Made by a program: the position numbers and the translations under genes. Below, in pieces: positions 8,597 to 17,251 of a DNA stretch of 27,393 bases. This DNA is from JANWKQ01 sp964624635 (GTDB lineage Bacteria > Bacteroidota > Bacteroidia > CAIKAF01). Numbering within the stretch: the stretch's first letter is position 1; every line of letters starts with the position of its first letter. The stretch covers positions 1-27,393 of the forward strand of contig CAZUXM010000034.1 in the NCBI GenBank assembly GCA_964624635.1, in the 5' to 3' direction. Below the pieces are notes generated by a model. It was not told the origin of the DNA and searched no databases. It saw only the letters and a program-made list of their open reading frames with translations.

Positions 8597-9991
8597 CTAT
8601 GTAACAGAAGGGATTTTAGACGCTTCTTTTTTTTGTTTTATGGTATAATAAGCAATCAGTATAAAGCTAAACCAAAATGGCAGAAATGGAGTTCTGAATC
8701 TGATAAGTGCTCCAAATAAAATGGATGTAAATCCTACAATAAATGCTAATATGATAGAAAATACAAATGAGAATAGTAATATTGGATGACTTCTGATGAA
8801 TTTAATCAAACCTCGTATTCTTAATTTGATAAGTATCATTAAAAACAAATAGCTAATAATAACATTTTCTACTGCTGAGAGGAGTATGAATGGGCTTCGA
8901 GCCTCCCATATAAATGGTCTGAATAAGCCTGATATTAGTGCTTCGGGTAATGCCCTGATAAAACTGGCACCGGAGGAATTCACTTCTAAGGCTTTGTATC
9001 TGCCGCCTCCATATGTATTATTGTTTGAAAAGTCATTTCTAATAACCATTGCCTGATCAATGACATTGTTAGGACTATATTCACTCTCTATGGTAGAAGT
9101 TGAATATACCTGCGATAAAACCAATGTCACAGTAATAATGGCAGTGGGAATGAAGTAATATTTTACCAATGTGCTTTTGATATTACTCAAATATTTATAG
9201 CTAAATAATAGTAATAATGCAGGAACCAAAGCAATGATTACATAAGGTTTTACTGAAAATATTAGCCACCCCCATATTAGTAGGCGTAGAAATAGTCTCC
9301 ACCTCCTTTTCTGAGTATTAGGTCTTAAATATTGGTCTACTTCATATACTATCCAGCATATTCCTGTAAGTACAATGGTATCTTTCATTAAACCGGAACA
9401 CCAGAATAAGGTTGAAGGTAAAAACAGAACAACTATCCTTAGTTTTTTTGTTAAATCAGGAAAATGGTGAGTTAGTGTTTCAAATAATTTCCACATCCCA
9501 TTATAAGAAATAAGACCCCAAAATGCACTGACTCCCAAGAAAGAGCCGGGAATAAAAAGACAAACAAAGCTGGTTACTTTACATAAAAAGAAATGTCGAC
9601 CTGATTTGTACAACCATGTTGGAGGCCAGCCGGTATCATTATTATAATGGTTAAAAAAACCTTCGTTTGTAGCCGAACCAAACATTTCTTTAAGGTAATA
9701 GTCAAAATTGTAGGAGAGTAAGTTTTTTAAAGCCTCGCCTCCCCACCAATAAGCAACTGTATCTCCTCCGGAATTATACAGTATTCCATATATAAGACAA
9801 AATACTACAGAGCCAATTAATTTAACTACCAGTCCGGGGAAATAATATTTATATAAAGGATTTGATTCCCTTTTTCTAGAAGCTTTTAAAAAACCATATC
9901 CCAGGATTAAGCCAATTACTAATAACCCAATCATTATATCTGATCCTGAAAAATGGAAGTATTGTAAGATATAATAGTCGTATAACCTCAT
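8597..9991 (-). CDS. Polytopic membrane protein, possible polysaccharide polymerase (Wzy-like)
   Basis: This protein of about 464 residues is rich in hydrophobic spans; by eye I count roughly 10 to 12. Examples are IMIGLLVIGLILGYGF, LVVKLIGSVVFCLIYGI and LLFSFVFSIILAFIVGF. A conserved-looking block FLPSTLFWCSGLMKDTI lies mid-protein, and a long loop follows the second span (GGDTVAYWWGGE onwards). The ATG at 9991 is preferred over an in-frame TTG at 10009. Polytopic proteins with large external loops inside O-antigen-type loci are often repeat-unit polymerases, ligases or flippases. No diagnostic motif allows a choice, so Wzy-like is an inference from position. It is transcribed against the flanking glycan genes. 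Its 3' end nearly touches the amidotransferase, and its 5' end is divergent from the second asnB. Confidence 0.8.
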   Translation of the reverse strand: MRLYDYYILQYFHFSGSDIMIGLLVIGLILGYGFLKASRKRESNPLYKYYFPGLVVKLIGSVVFCLIYGILYNSGGDTVAYWWGGEALKNLLSYNFDYYLKEMFGSATNEGFFNHYNNDTGWPPTWLYKSGRHFFLCKVTSFVCLFIPGSFLGVSAFWGLISYNGMWKLFETLTHHFPDLTKKLRIVVLFLPSTLFWCSGLMKDTIVLTGICWIVYEVDQYLRPNTQKRRWRLFLRLLIWGWLIFSVKPYVIIALVPALLLLFSYKYLSNIKSTLVKYYFIPTAIITVTLVLSQVYSTSTIESEYSPNNVIDQAMVIRNDFSNNNTYGGGRYKALEVNSSGASFIRALPEALISGLFRPFIWEARSPFILLSAVENVIISYLFLMILIKLRIRGLIKFIRSHPILLFSFVFSIILAFIVGFTSILFGALIRFRTPFLPFWFSFILIAYYTIKQKKEASKIPSVT

Positions 9992-10121
9992 AATAATCGG
10001 GTTTATCAAATATAAGCTTTAGTTTATTCATATATGACATTTTCCACCATATTTTATATAATTAGCGAATGTATTGCCAAGCGATTAAAACCTTCCGCCT
10101 TTCTTTTTGTATATTCGTACC

Positions 10122-12023
10122 ATGTGTGGAATAACCGGTTTTGCAGATATTCATAACAATACCTCTCTGCAGGTTTTGAAGAATGCATTGGGTGTTCTGC
10201 AACATAGAGGACCTGATGGGGATGGTGTTTTTTATCATTCCTCAGAAGATGCTACTGTTGGGTTAGGACACCGCAGGTTATCAATCATAGATCTTACAGA
10301 TGCGGGAAAGCAACCCATGACCTATAAACACTTCACAATCACATTTAATGGTGAAATGTATAATTATCAAGAGGTAAAAGATATATTAATTAAAAAGGGG
10401 CATCAGTTTGTATCTAATTCAGATACAGAAGTAATATTACATGCATATGAAGAATGGGGTAATGAGTGTATTACACTTTTTCACGGAATGTTTGCCTTTG
10501 TGATTTATGACACAATAAGAAATACTCTTTTTTGCGTAAGGGACAGAGCAGGAGTAAAACCATTTTATTACTATTATAATAATGGATTATTTATTTTTTC
10601 TTCTGAACTAAAAGCGTTTCACCAATATCCAGGATTTGATAAAAAAATCAATGTTGATGCAGTAGCTGCATTTATGCAATATGGCAATGTACCTACTCCG
10701 TATTGTATATTTGAAAATTGTTATAAACTTAAACCAGGACATTTTATTTCATTTAATATCAGTACAGGAGTTTTGGATGAAAAATGTTATTGGAATGTTT
10801 ATGATGCTTATAACCAACCAAAGGTTCAATTAAGTATAGATGAATCGAAAATTGAAACTGAAAAAGTATTGCAGCAGGCATTTGATTATCGAATGGTTGC
10901 AGATGTTCCTATTGGAGTTTTTTTAAGTGGAGGATATGATAGTACCTGTGTAACTGCGTTACTTCAAAAAAACAGTACGAATAAAATTAAAACATTTACC
11001 ATTGGAGTACCTGATATTGGATTAAATGAAGCTCCCTTTGCAAAAAATGTGTCTGAATATTTAGGAACCGATCATACAGAGTTTGTTTGTACACAAAAGG
11101 AAGCTGTTGAAATTATTCCAACCTTGCCATATTATTACGATGAGCCTTTTGCAGATAGCAGTGCCATTCCAACTATTCTGGTAAGTAAAATGGCTCGTGA
11201 AAAGGTAACTGTAGCATTAAGTGCAGATGCAGGAGATGAAGTTTTCGCCGGTTACAATCGTTACGATTATTTATTACGATACAGTAAAAAAATGAGAAGT
11301 ATCCCCGGAATTGGACGCAAACTTATGGCTTCAACTATGGAAATGGTGCCATCAAAAAATATCCCTGTTCTAAAAAATAAATACAATTTCCATAACCGAT
11401 ATGAAAAACTAAAAGGAATATTACGTAATCCTTCCGAAACCCAAATCATGTTAAGTTTGAGTCAACAGTTTACAGATGTTCAAATGAAGAAATTGTTGTC
11501 TGTTAGTTTTAGTTCGCTTGAGACGGCATATTTTAGTAATGAACTGAAGGAAGAATTTTATTCTCCTTTGGCATATATGATGGCGATTGATTATCAAACA
11601 TATTTATTGGATGATATTTTACAGAAAGTAGATAGAGCCACCATGTCAGTTTCTTTAGAAGGGAGAGAACCATTTTTAGATCATAAGGTAATTGAATGGG
11701 CTGCAACATTACCTGATGATCATAAGTATCGTAATGGAACGAAAAAATTTATTCTTCGCGAAATTGTGCATCAATATGTTCCATCTAATATGATGGAAAG
11801 GTCCAAAATGGGGTTTGCAGTTCCTATTGGAAACTGGATGTTGAATGAATTGAGGGATTATCTGGATAATTACCTTAATCAAGAACACATTCAAAAACAA
11901 GGAATATTCAAATGGGAGTATGTCTCTCAATTAAAAAATGATTTTTTATCAGGTAAAAAGGAATATGATTCGAAAGTTTGGTATTTATTGATGTTTCAAA
12001 TGTGGTATGAAAAATGGATGTAA
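10122..12023 (+). CDS. asnB: Asparagine synthase (glutamine-hydrolysing), second AsnB paralogue
   Basis: This is a 633-residue protein if started at ATG 10122, which gives MCGITGF with the class II glutaminase nucleophile Cys2. An in-frame TTG five codons upstream would bury that Cys and is rejected. It has LQHRGPDGDG, GHRRLSIIDLTDAG, the PP-loop SGGYDS at 269-274 and DAGDEVFAGYNRY, then a C-terminal KVDRATMSVSLEGREPFLDH block. The length and motifs are those of full AsnB-type enzymes common in surface polysaccharide loci. It differs clearly from the copy at 1762 (SGGYDS versus SGGLDS, with different linkers), so it is not a recent duplicate. It could be the housekeeping asparagine synthetase or a glycan amidotransferase. 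The TAA abuts the stop of the convergent gene with no spacer. Confidence 0.9.
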   Translation: MCGITGFADIHNNTSLQVLKNALGVLQHRGPDGDGVFYHSSEDATVGLGHRRLSIIDLTDAGKQPMTYKHFTITFNGEMYNYQEVKDILIKKGHQFVSNSDTEVILHAYEEWGNECITLFHGMFAFVIYDTIRNTLFCVRDRAGVKPFYYYYNNGLFIFSSELKAFHQYPGFDKKINVDAVAAFMQYGNVPTPYCIFENCYKLKPGHFISFNISTGVLDEKCYWNVYDAYNQPKVQLSIDESKIETEKVLQQAFDYRMVADVPIGVFLSGGYDSTCVTALLQKNSTNKIKTFTIGVPDIGLNEAPFAKNVSEYLGTDHTEFVCTQKEAVEIIPTLPYYYDEPFADSSAIPTILVSKMAREKVTVALSADAGDEVFAGYNRYDYLLRYSKKMRSIPGIGRKLMASTMEMVPSKNIPVLKNKYNFHNRYEKLKGILRNPSETQIMLSLSQQFTDVQMKKLLSVSFSSLETAYFSNELKEEFYSPLAYMMAIDYQTYLLDDILQKVDRATMSVSLEGREPFLDHKVIEWAATLPDDHKYRNGTKKFILREIVHQYVPSNMMERSKMGFAVPIGNWMLNELRDYLDNYLNQEHIQKQGIFKWEYVSQLKNDFLSGKKEYDSKVWYLLMFQMWYEKWM

Positions 12024-14078
12024 TTAATCATACAATCCAACTGTTCTTCCTACATCCCATATGTTTTTATACCAGAAATTATATTGATTGTTTTTAGCTT
12101 GTAATTCTTCTCTTTCCCAAAAATGTAAATCATGTACAGGATATAAATATCCGAAATGATAACAAGTATGATCATCATGTTTGGAGCTTAATAACTTTAG
12201 GTCGTATCGGTATTTTGTTTCACGGGATTTGACAATTTCTAATGCTTTTGATCTGATTATTCTTGAATCTTCTAATATAAAATCCAATTCACCTTTCTGT
12301 TTTTTAATAGCATCCCTTCTGAATGCTACTAGGTAACTAAGAGTGGTATACTTATGCCAGGCCCTTAAATGAGTAATTTCAACTCCATCGAAAATTTCCT
12401 GTTCAATTGGATTGAACGAAAAATCACCATTGGTTGAATCTAATTGTAATCCATCCATAAAATATTCATGAAGTGGAGATAGATATAATCGGTCGATGGT
12501 ATCTAATTCTGCCAGAGTAGCTTTATTCCGTATGTATGGATATGAATAAATAGGACGAGGATGAAATTCTAAATTAAAGGGTCCTGGAATTTCATCTGTG
12601 ATGGTTTGTGCCACCATCACTCTTATCAATTCCTGATCTTTGATGTACTTTTGCTGTAATTCTTCAGCTACGGAAAGATAGTTTTGGAATTCAGGACTAA
12701 TTAATTCATTTACATATTGAAGGGATGATCTTTCTTTTTTTTGATTATTGATTTGGTATTGCCAGCACCAGCGGGCTATACTCCAATCAATAAATCCATA
12801 TCCCCATTCCCAACCGGAGGTAAAGGTGAGATGTCCTTGAATATTCTCTTTTTCGCATAATTCAATATCACTTAACCGGGCACTAAAGTAGGGGAGTAGG
12901 AACATAGGAACAGAGCTGTCGAATGTAACCCAATAGGCCGATTCAGGGAAATACCAAACGGGTCTTTTATTTTTTTCATGCTGAAGTATATCATACATGT
13001 GTTTTAAATTTTTATTTCGATATACTGGTGCTTTTTCGTCAGTTAGTGAATAAAACATGACGGTATGAACCATGAGGCCTTGACCTTCTGCAAGAATGTC
13101 TCCTGCTTCTTCACCGGTTCCACCGTTTACCATTTGATCAGGCTTAACTACATGATTCCTGCTCATGAGTTGGATATTGTTTTTTTTCAATATCTCCGTA
13201 AGGTAGTTTAAAATCTTTTTCTTTTTGGTTTGATCTCCTGAGGTAAATTCTGTAGCCGATAATTCAACGTTCCAAACATTAAATCCGGTTTGAATTATTT
13301 TACCTGCATTTTTTTCAATTTGTTTTTGAATATTACCGAATTTAAATGGAGGTGTTTCATACAACTGAAATGCTTTTTGTTGTAACATGTGCAATGAAAG
13401 ATCCAACCCACATTGAATACCTCTACGATGTGAATAATCACTCATTTTTTTTGCATGTATAATCCATGTATCTAAATTGATCGACTCCAATACATTAAAT
13501 TCAAAATAATTTTGACCATTCCGGGCTAACCAATCAATGTATTCGTAAATACGTTCTATTCCACCGGGTCTTGTTTCATCCAACAGATCTTCTGTTAATT
13601 CAATGGGATGCATGGTGTGTAAATGAAATCCTATATTTTCAAATGATGGTTTTCCTGAAAAACTTTGGACATCCGGAAACTCAAATTGAGTATAATCAGG
13701 AATGATTATTTCACGTGAGTGATAAAATTTGAAACCTAATACTTCCTGCATTAACCCATAAATTCCATTAGACGTTCCTTTATAGGTAGTGGCTTCTATT
13801 GTCCATACGTTATTAATTTTTGACCAACGATAACCATCATCCCCATTTTTACCCGAACCGGTAATTGCCGGAAGACGTAAGATTAGATCAGCCGATGAAC
13901 TATCATTAGTAATACTAGCCCCATTTACTTTTGAAAATAACCGGGTAGCATCTTCAATAGTCATTTTAGTGCAACTATTATTCATTAAACTTTCATCCGA
14001 AAGAATAGAAATTTTTATTTGAGAGTAAGAATTACTAATGAAAGTAAGTAGGATAAATATTGTAGTAATCTTTTTCAA
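12024..14078 (-). CDS. Secreted DUF4838-like protein with alpha-glucuronidase N-terminal-like domain
   Basis: This 684-residue protein has a signal peptide, MKKITTIFILLTFISNSYS, cleaved before QIK. Residues of about 20-125 look like the small alpha/beta domain seen at the N-terminus of alpha-glucuronidases and GH20 enzymes, ending in GIYGLMQEVLGFKFYH. The region that follows (from about 140) looks like a TIM-barrel glycosidase-type or DUF4838 domain, with IDWLARNGQNYFEFNVLE and FTSGWEWGYGFIDW. I cannot name catalytic residues, so hydrolase activity is inferred from fold resemblance only. It would act in the periplasm or outside the cell, perhaps on an acidic glycan. It lies 12 bases downstream of the symporter gene in the aroC operon, an unexpected partner. 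Confidence 0.7.
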   Translation of the reverse strand: MKKITTIFILLTFISNSYSQIKISILSDESLMNNSCTKMTIEDATRLFSKVNGASITNDSSSADLILRLPAITGSGKNGDDGYRWSKINNVWTIEATTYKGTSNGIYGLMQEVLGFKFYHSREIIIPDYTQFEFPDVQSFSGKPSFENIGFHLHTMHPIELTEDLLDETRPGGIERIYEYIDWLARNGQNYFEFNVLESINLDTWIIHAKKMSDYSHRRGIQCGLDLSLHMLQQKAFQLYETPPFKFGNIQKQIEKNAGKIIQTGFNVWNVELSATEFTSGDQTKKKKILNYLTEILKKNNIQLMSRNHVVKPDQMVNGGTGEEAGDILAEGQGLMVHTVMFYSLTDEKAPVYRNKNLKHMYDILQHEKNKRPVWYFPESAYWVTFDSSVPMFLLPYFSARLSDIELCEKENIQGHLTFTSGWEWGYGFIDWSIARWCWQYQINNQKKERSSLQYVNELISPEFQNYLSVAEELQQKYIKDQELIRVMVAQTITDEIPGPFNLEFHPRPIYSYPYIRNKATLAELDTIDRLYLSPLHEYFMDGLQLDSTNGDFSFNPIEQEIFDGVEITHLRAWHKYTTLSYLVAFRRDAIKKQKGELDFILEDSRIIRSKALEIVKSRETKYRYDLKLLSSKHDDHTCYHFGYLYPVHDLHFWEREELQAKNNQYNFWYKNIWDVGRTVGLYD

Positions 14079-14090
14079 AGGCAGGGGAAA

Positions 14091-15530
14091 TTAAGTTTCT
14101 ACCAATTGAGACTCATTACTTAATTCACCTTCACTACGTGCAATAACAGCAGTTGCTAAACAATTTCCAAGAACATTCACTGCGGTACGGGCCATATCCA
14201 TCAATGCATCAATTGCCAAAATAATACTTGCTTTTTGAGGGTCTAATCCTAATGACGCAACCGTGGTTGCCAAAATCACAAAAGAAGCTCCTCGGACTCC
14301 GGCTACACCCTTGCTGGTTAACATTAATATTAAACACATGGTAATTTGTTGACCTATGGTTAGATCTACACCACACATTTGTGCAACAAACACAGATGCC
14401 AAAGAAAGATATAACGTAGTACCATCCAGATTAAAGCTATATCCGGTTGGAATAACAAATGAAGCGATTTTACCAGGGACCCCGAATTTTTGCATGTTCT
14501 CCAATGCTTTAGGTAAAGCAGCTTCACTACTAGCGGTAGCAAAAGCTAAACTTACCGGTTCACTTACATGGGCAATAAATCTTTTAATATTGATTCTTGC
14601 AATTAATGCAATAGGTAGTAATACAACTAATACAAATACGACTAATGCGACATATAGAGTACCAACTAATTGTAATAGGTTCACTAATACCTCCAATCCT
14701 GATTTAGCCACTGTGGATGCTAGTGCTCCAAACACAGCAAAAGGGGCAGCATACATAACGATATCGGTAAACTTAAACATAACCTCTGATAAACTTTCGC
14801 AAAATCGGAGCATGGTTTCTTTATGTACTGAATTTTTAACCATTCCCAAACCAATGGCAAATATGATGGAGAAAACGACTATTTGTAATACCTGATTTTC
14901 ATGGATAGATTTTGCAATGTTCTCAGGGAATATATCTACAATATGATCCTTATGTTGTTTCGTTTGTTCCATCAACTCAGTAGATTTTTTCATATCGGTT
15001 TGAGTTGCTTCGGCTTTTACACCCACTCCAGCTTTTGAAATATTAATAGCAGCTAATCCGATAAACAATGCTACGGTAGTTACTAATTCGAAGTAGATAA
15101 TACTTTTTAATCCCATGCGTCCTACTTGCTTGAGATTACTATGACCGGCAATACCTACCACCAGTGTAGCAAAAATAAGTGGGGCTACCAATGTTTTGAT
15201 TAAACGAAGGAAGATTTTACCCATTCGTTCAAATTGTAAAGCCATGTCATGGAAATCGATGAAGTAATATTTTTTACCGATATAATATTCAATAGACCCA
15301 ATGGAACTAAAATCGCTTCCTACTTCAATTCCTGCTATCATCGCAAAAAATATCCAAACACTTAGCTTTTTTCGTTTAATGGTAAAAAATAATAATACCA
15401 AAATGATGGTCCAACGAAGTGCAGTAAATATCATTGGATTTACTCCTGTAAGTTGTGTTGGTAGGTATAATAAAAATCCTACCAGTGCTATTAATGAAAA
15501 ATATAAAATATTGGAGACGGTTTTGCTCAT
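14091..15530 (-). CDS. Dicarboxylate/amino-acid:cation symporter (DAACS family, GltP/DctA-like)
   Basis: This 479-residue inner-membrane transporter has the DAACS hallmarks: LVAPLIFATLVVGIAGH in the third span region, the serine/alanine re-entrant loop ATASSEAALPKALENM (HP1), SFNLDGTTLY with N367-L-D-G-T371 in the unwound TM7, and SKGVAGVRGASFV (HP2). These bind a dicarboxylate or acidic amino acid together with Na+ or H+. An additional hydrophobic N-terminal segment of two spans (LIALVGFLLYLPTQL and LVLLFFTIKRKKL) precedes the usual core. Specificity between glutamate/aspartate and C4-dicarboxylates is not decidable. The ATG overlaps the aroC stop by 4 bases (TCAT on the plus strand), so translation is probably coupled to aroC. 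Confidence 0.92.
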   Translation of the reverse strand: MSKTVSNILYFSLIALVGFLLYLPTQLTGVNPMIFTALRWTIILVLLFFTIKRKKLSVWIFFAMIAGIEVGSDFSSIGSIEYYIGKKYYFIDFHDMALQFERMGKIFLRLIKTLVAPLIFATLVVGIAGHSNLKQVGRMGLKSIIYFELVTTVALFIGLAAINISKAGVGVKAEATQTDMKKSTELMEQTKQHKDHIVDIFPENIAKSIHENQVLQIVVFSIIFAIGLGMVKNSVHKETMLRFCESLSEVMFKFTDIVMYAAPFAVFGALASTVAKSGLEVLVNLLQLVGTLYVALVVFVLVVLLPIALIARINIKRFIAHVSEPVSLAFATASSEAALPKALENMQKFGVPGKIASFVIPTGYSFNLDGTTLYLSLASVFVAQMCGVDLTIGQQITMCLILMLTSKGVAGVRGASFVILATTVASLGLDPQKASIILAIDALMDMARTAVNVLGNCLATAVIARSEGELSNESQLVET

Positions 15531-16606
15531 AGTTTACTTGTTCTATTCAATAGTATATGATCAGCAATAACAAGTGCTGCCATTGCTTCAACAATTGGTA
15601 CAGCTCTGGGGAGTACACATGGATCATGTCTTCCTTCTGCTTCAAATAATATACTATCTTTATCTGCACTTAAAGTTCTTTGCGTTTTTTTAATAGTTGA
15701 AATGGGTTTAAATGCTATTCTGCAATAAATATCCATGCCATTACTTATTCCACCCTGTATACCTCCACTATAATTGGTACGGGTAAGGATTTTTCCACCT
15801 TCTTCATAAAATTCATCATTTACTTCACTCCCTTTTTTGGTGATTTCCTCAAACCCCATTCCATATTCAAAACCTTTTACTGCATTGATGCCTAGCATGG
15901 CATGTCCAAGATCAGCATGTAATTTATTGAATACAGGTTCTCCCAGTCCAACAGGAACGTTTTTAATTACACAGTTAATAATTCCACCCACCGAATCTCC
16001 TTCATTTTTAGCTGCTTGAATAAGTTCTATCATTTTATCCGACATTTCTTTATCTGGACATCTTACCATTGAATCATCAATCTTTTCCAGATCCAATTCA
16101 GTATATTTTTTTTTAAGTTCTAAGTGAGCCACTTGTGAAACATAAGCATATACCTTTATATCCTGTAATAACAATAGTTGTTTAGCAATAGCACCTCCTA
16201 CCACCCTGCAAGCTGTTTCTCTGGCAGATGCTCTTCCACTACCTCGATGATCACGGTTTCCATATTTTTCTTTATAGGTATAATCAGCATGTGATGGGCG
16301 AAGAATATTTTTTAGTTCTTCATAATCACCGCTTTTGTGGTCTTTATTGTTGATGTAAAATCCGATAGGGGTTCCGGTGCTCCTGCCTTCAAATATTCCT
16401 GATAATATGTGAACAGTATCTTCTTCTTTACGTTCAGTGGTAATGATGCTTTGTCCAGGTTTTCTTCTGGCTAATTCGTTTTGAATAAACTCCTGATCTA
16501 TATCTAAACCTGAGGGTAAGCCGGATAGAATCCCACCAATAGCGATTCCATGTGATTCGCCAAAAGTGGTTAGCTGTAATATATGCCCAAATGTATTTCC
16601 TGCCAT
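15527..16606 (-). CDS. aroC: Chorismate synthase
   Basis: This is a 359-residue enzyme with the start chosen at ATG 16606 (MAGNTFGH). The longer frame opens with TTG and adds a non-family leader. Signature 1 is GESHGIAIGGILSGLPSG from residue 16, signature 2 is in YGNRDHRGSGRASARETA, and signature 3 begins RHDPCVLPRAVP at R326. AroC makes chorismate from 5-enolpyruvylshikimate-3-phosphate by removing phosphate, with reduced FMN as cofactor; this is the last step of the shikimate pathway. It is the first gene of a minus-strand operon with the symporter and the DUF4838-like protein. The 99-base spacer to the divergent miniprotein gene at 16706 must contain its promoter; no strong consensus was found there. 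Confidence 0.97.
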   Translation of the reverse strand: MAGNTFGHILQLTTFGESHGIAIGGILSGLPSGLDIDQEFIQNELARRKPGQSIITTERKEEDTVHILSGIFEGRSTGTPIGFYINNKDHKSGDYEELKNILRPSHADYTYKEKYGNRDHRGSGRASARETACRVVGGAIAKQLLLLQDIKVYAYVSQVAHLELKKKYTELDLEKIDDSMVRCPDKEMSDKMIELIQAAKNEGDSVGGIINCVIKNVPVGLGEPVFNKLHADLGHAMLGINAVKGFEYGMGFEEITKKGSEVNDEFYEEGGKILTRTNYSGGIQGGISNGMDIYCRIAFKPISTIKKTQRTLSADKDSILFEAEGRHDPCVLPRAVPIVEAMAALVIADHILLNRTSKL

Positions 16607-16705
16607 TTCTATTGTAAAAATTGGAAAATTTTGGTGTTTCCCCAACTATATCGTAACAAAATTTACTTCACTACTGTATATTGTTATTATAAAACCACCT
16701 AATAA

Positions 16706-16840
16706 ATGATTTTTTTATCTATCCTTAATTTTGAAGAGTTGAATACACCTGAGGCTATTCTTGGGTTAACAGCTATTATATTACTGGTAATGGCTGTAAT
16801 TATTGGTTTTATATACAAACGAAAGCAATCAAAAAAATAA
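16706..16840 (+). CDS. Small single-span membrane protein (44 aa)
   Basis: This short frame encodes MIFLSILNFEELNTPEAI..., a hydrophobic stretch ILGLTAIILLVMAVIIGFIY and a basic tail KRKQSKK. The layout is that of a real one-span protein with a positive cytoplasmic end. Translation starts at ATG 16706 and stops at TAA 16838-16840. It occupies the whole space between the divergent aroC start and the convergent stop of the membrane gene on the minus strand, with its stop directly abutting that stop. No clear ribosome-binding site or promoter is seen, and the function is unknown. Its existence rests on protein-like composition and the fit into the gap. Confidence 0.5.
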   Translation: MIFLSILNFEELNTPEAILGLTAIILLVMAVIIGFIYKRKQSKK

Positions 16841-17247
16841 TTATCTGGCATAATACCCATAATCCGGGCGACCGTATTTGCTTTTGGCTTTCTTTTCGGG
16901 CTTAATAAATATGTTTCTTAATGCATTTCCACTATATCCGGCCAGTGCTCCTACCAAACCCATTACTGCGCTGGTAATACCAAGAAACATAACACCACTG
17001 ATTTTAAGTTTTAACACTCCTGCCATTTTAGCTGTAAATTCTTCAGCACCTAATGAATATAAACTATAACTGGCGACGAACCAAGCTAACCCAATTGCAA
17101 AAAAGGATGAAAAAAATGCACCCGAACCTTTTGTTTTACAAGGAGATTAAAGATGACAGGAATAACTACTATAATCCACCAGGGAGAAAACTTAAGAGCA
17201 AAAAAGGTAGATATTCCTATCAATAATAGTTTGATGATAAATTTCAT
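16841..17247 (-). pseudogene. Small membrane protein gene split by a one-base frameshift
   Basis: ATG at 17247 opens a frame of 53 codons ending at TAG 17088-17086: hydrophobic MKFIIKLLLIGISTFFALKF, then PWWIIVVIPVIFNLL. The other half, in the -1 frame, is open upstream of the internal ATG 17026 and reads GSGAFFSSFFAIGLAWF before that Met. It continues through GVMFLGITSAVMGLVGALAGYSG to GYYAR and stops at 16841. Joined, the halves give about 135 residues with the pattern of a common Bacteroidota family of four-span small membrane proteins. The GSGAFF block belongs to the second frame, so the lesion most likely lies just upstream, in the A4 run (plus strand 17128-17132). It could be a real mutation, a sequencing error, or a frame rescued at the T7 run at 17110-17116. 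It begins 4 bases after the acylase gene. Confidence 0.75.
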
Positions 17248-17251
17248 AATC

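Noticed and set aside
10107..10121. Upstream TTG start for the second asnB
   Set aside because: It would place five residues before the catalytic Cys, which must be N-terminal after Met removal; the ATG at 10122 is correct.
14356..14895. A 179-codon plus-strand open frame
   Set aside because: It lies wholly antisense to the well-supported symporter gene, has a low-complexity Asn/Thr-rich translation and no family signature, so it is a shadow of the real gene.
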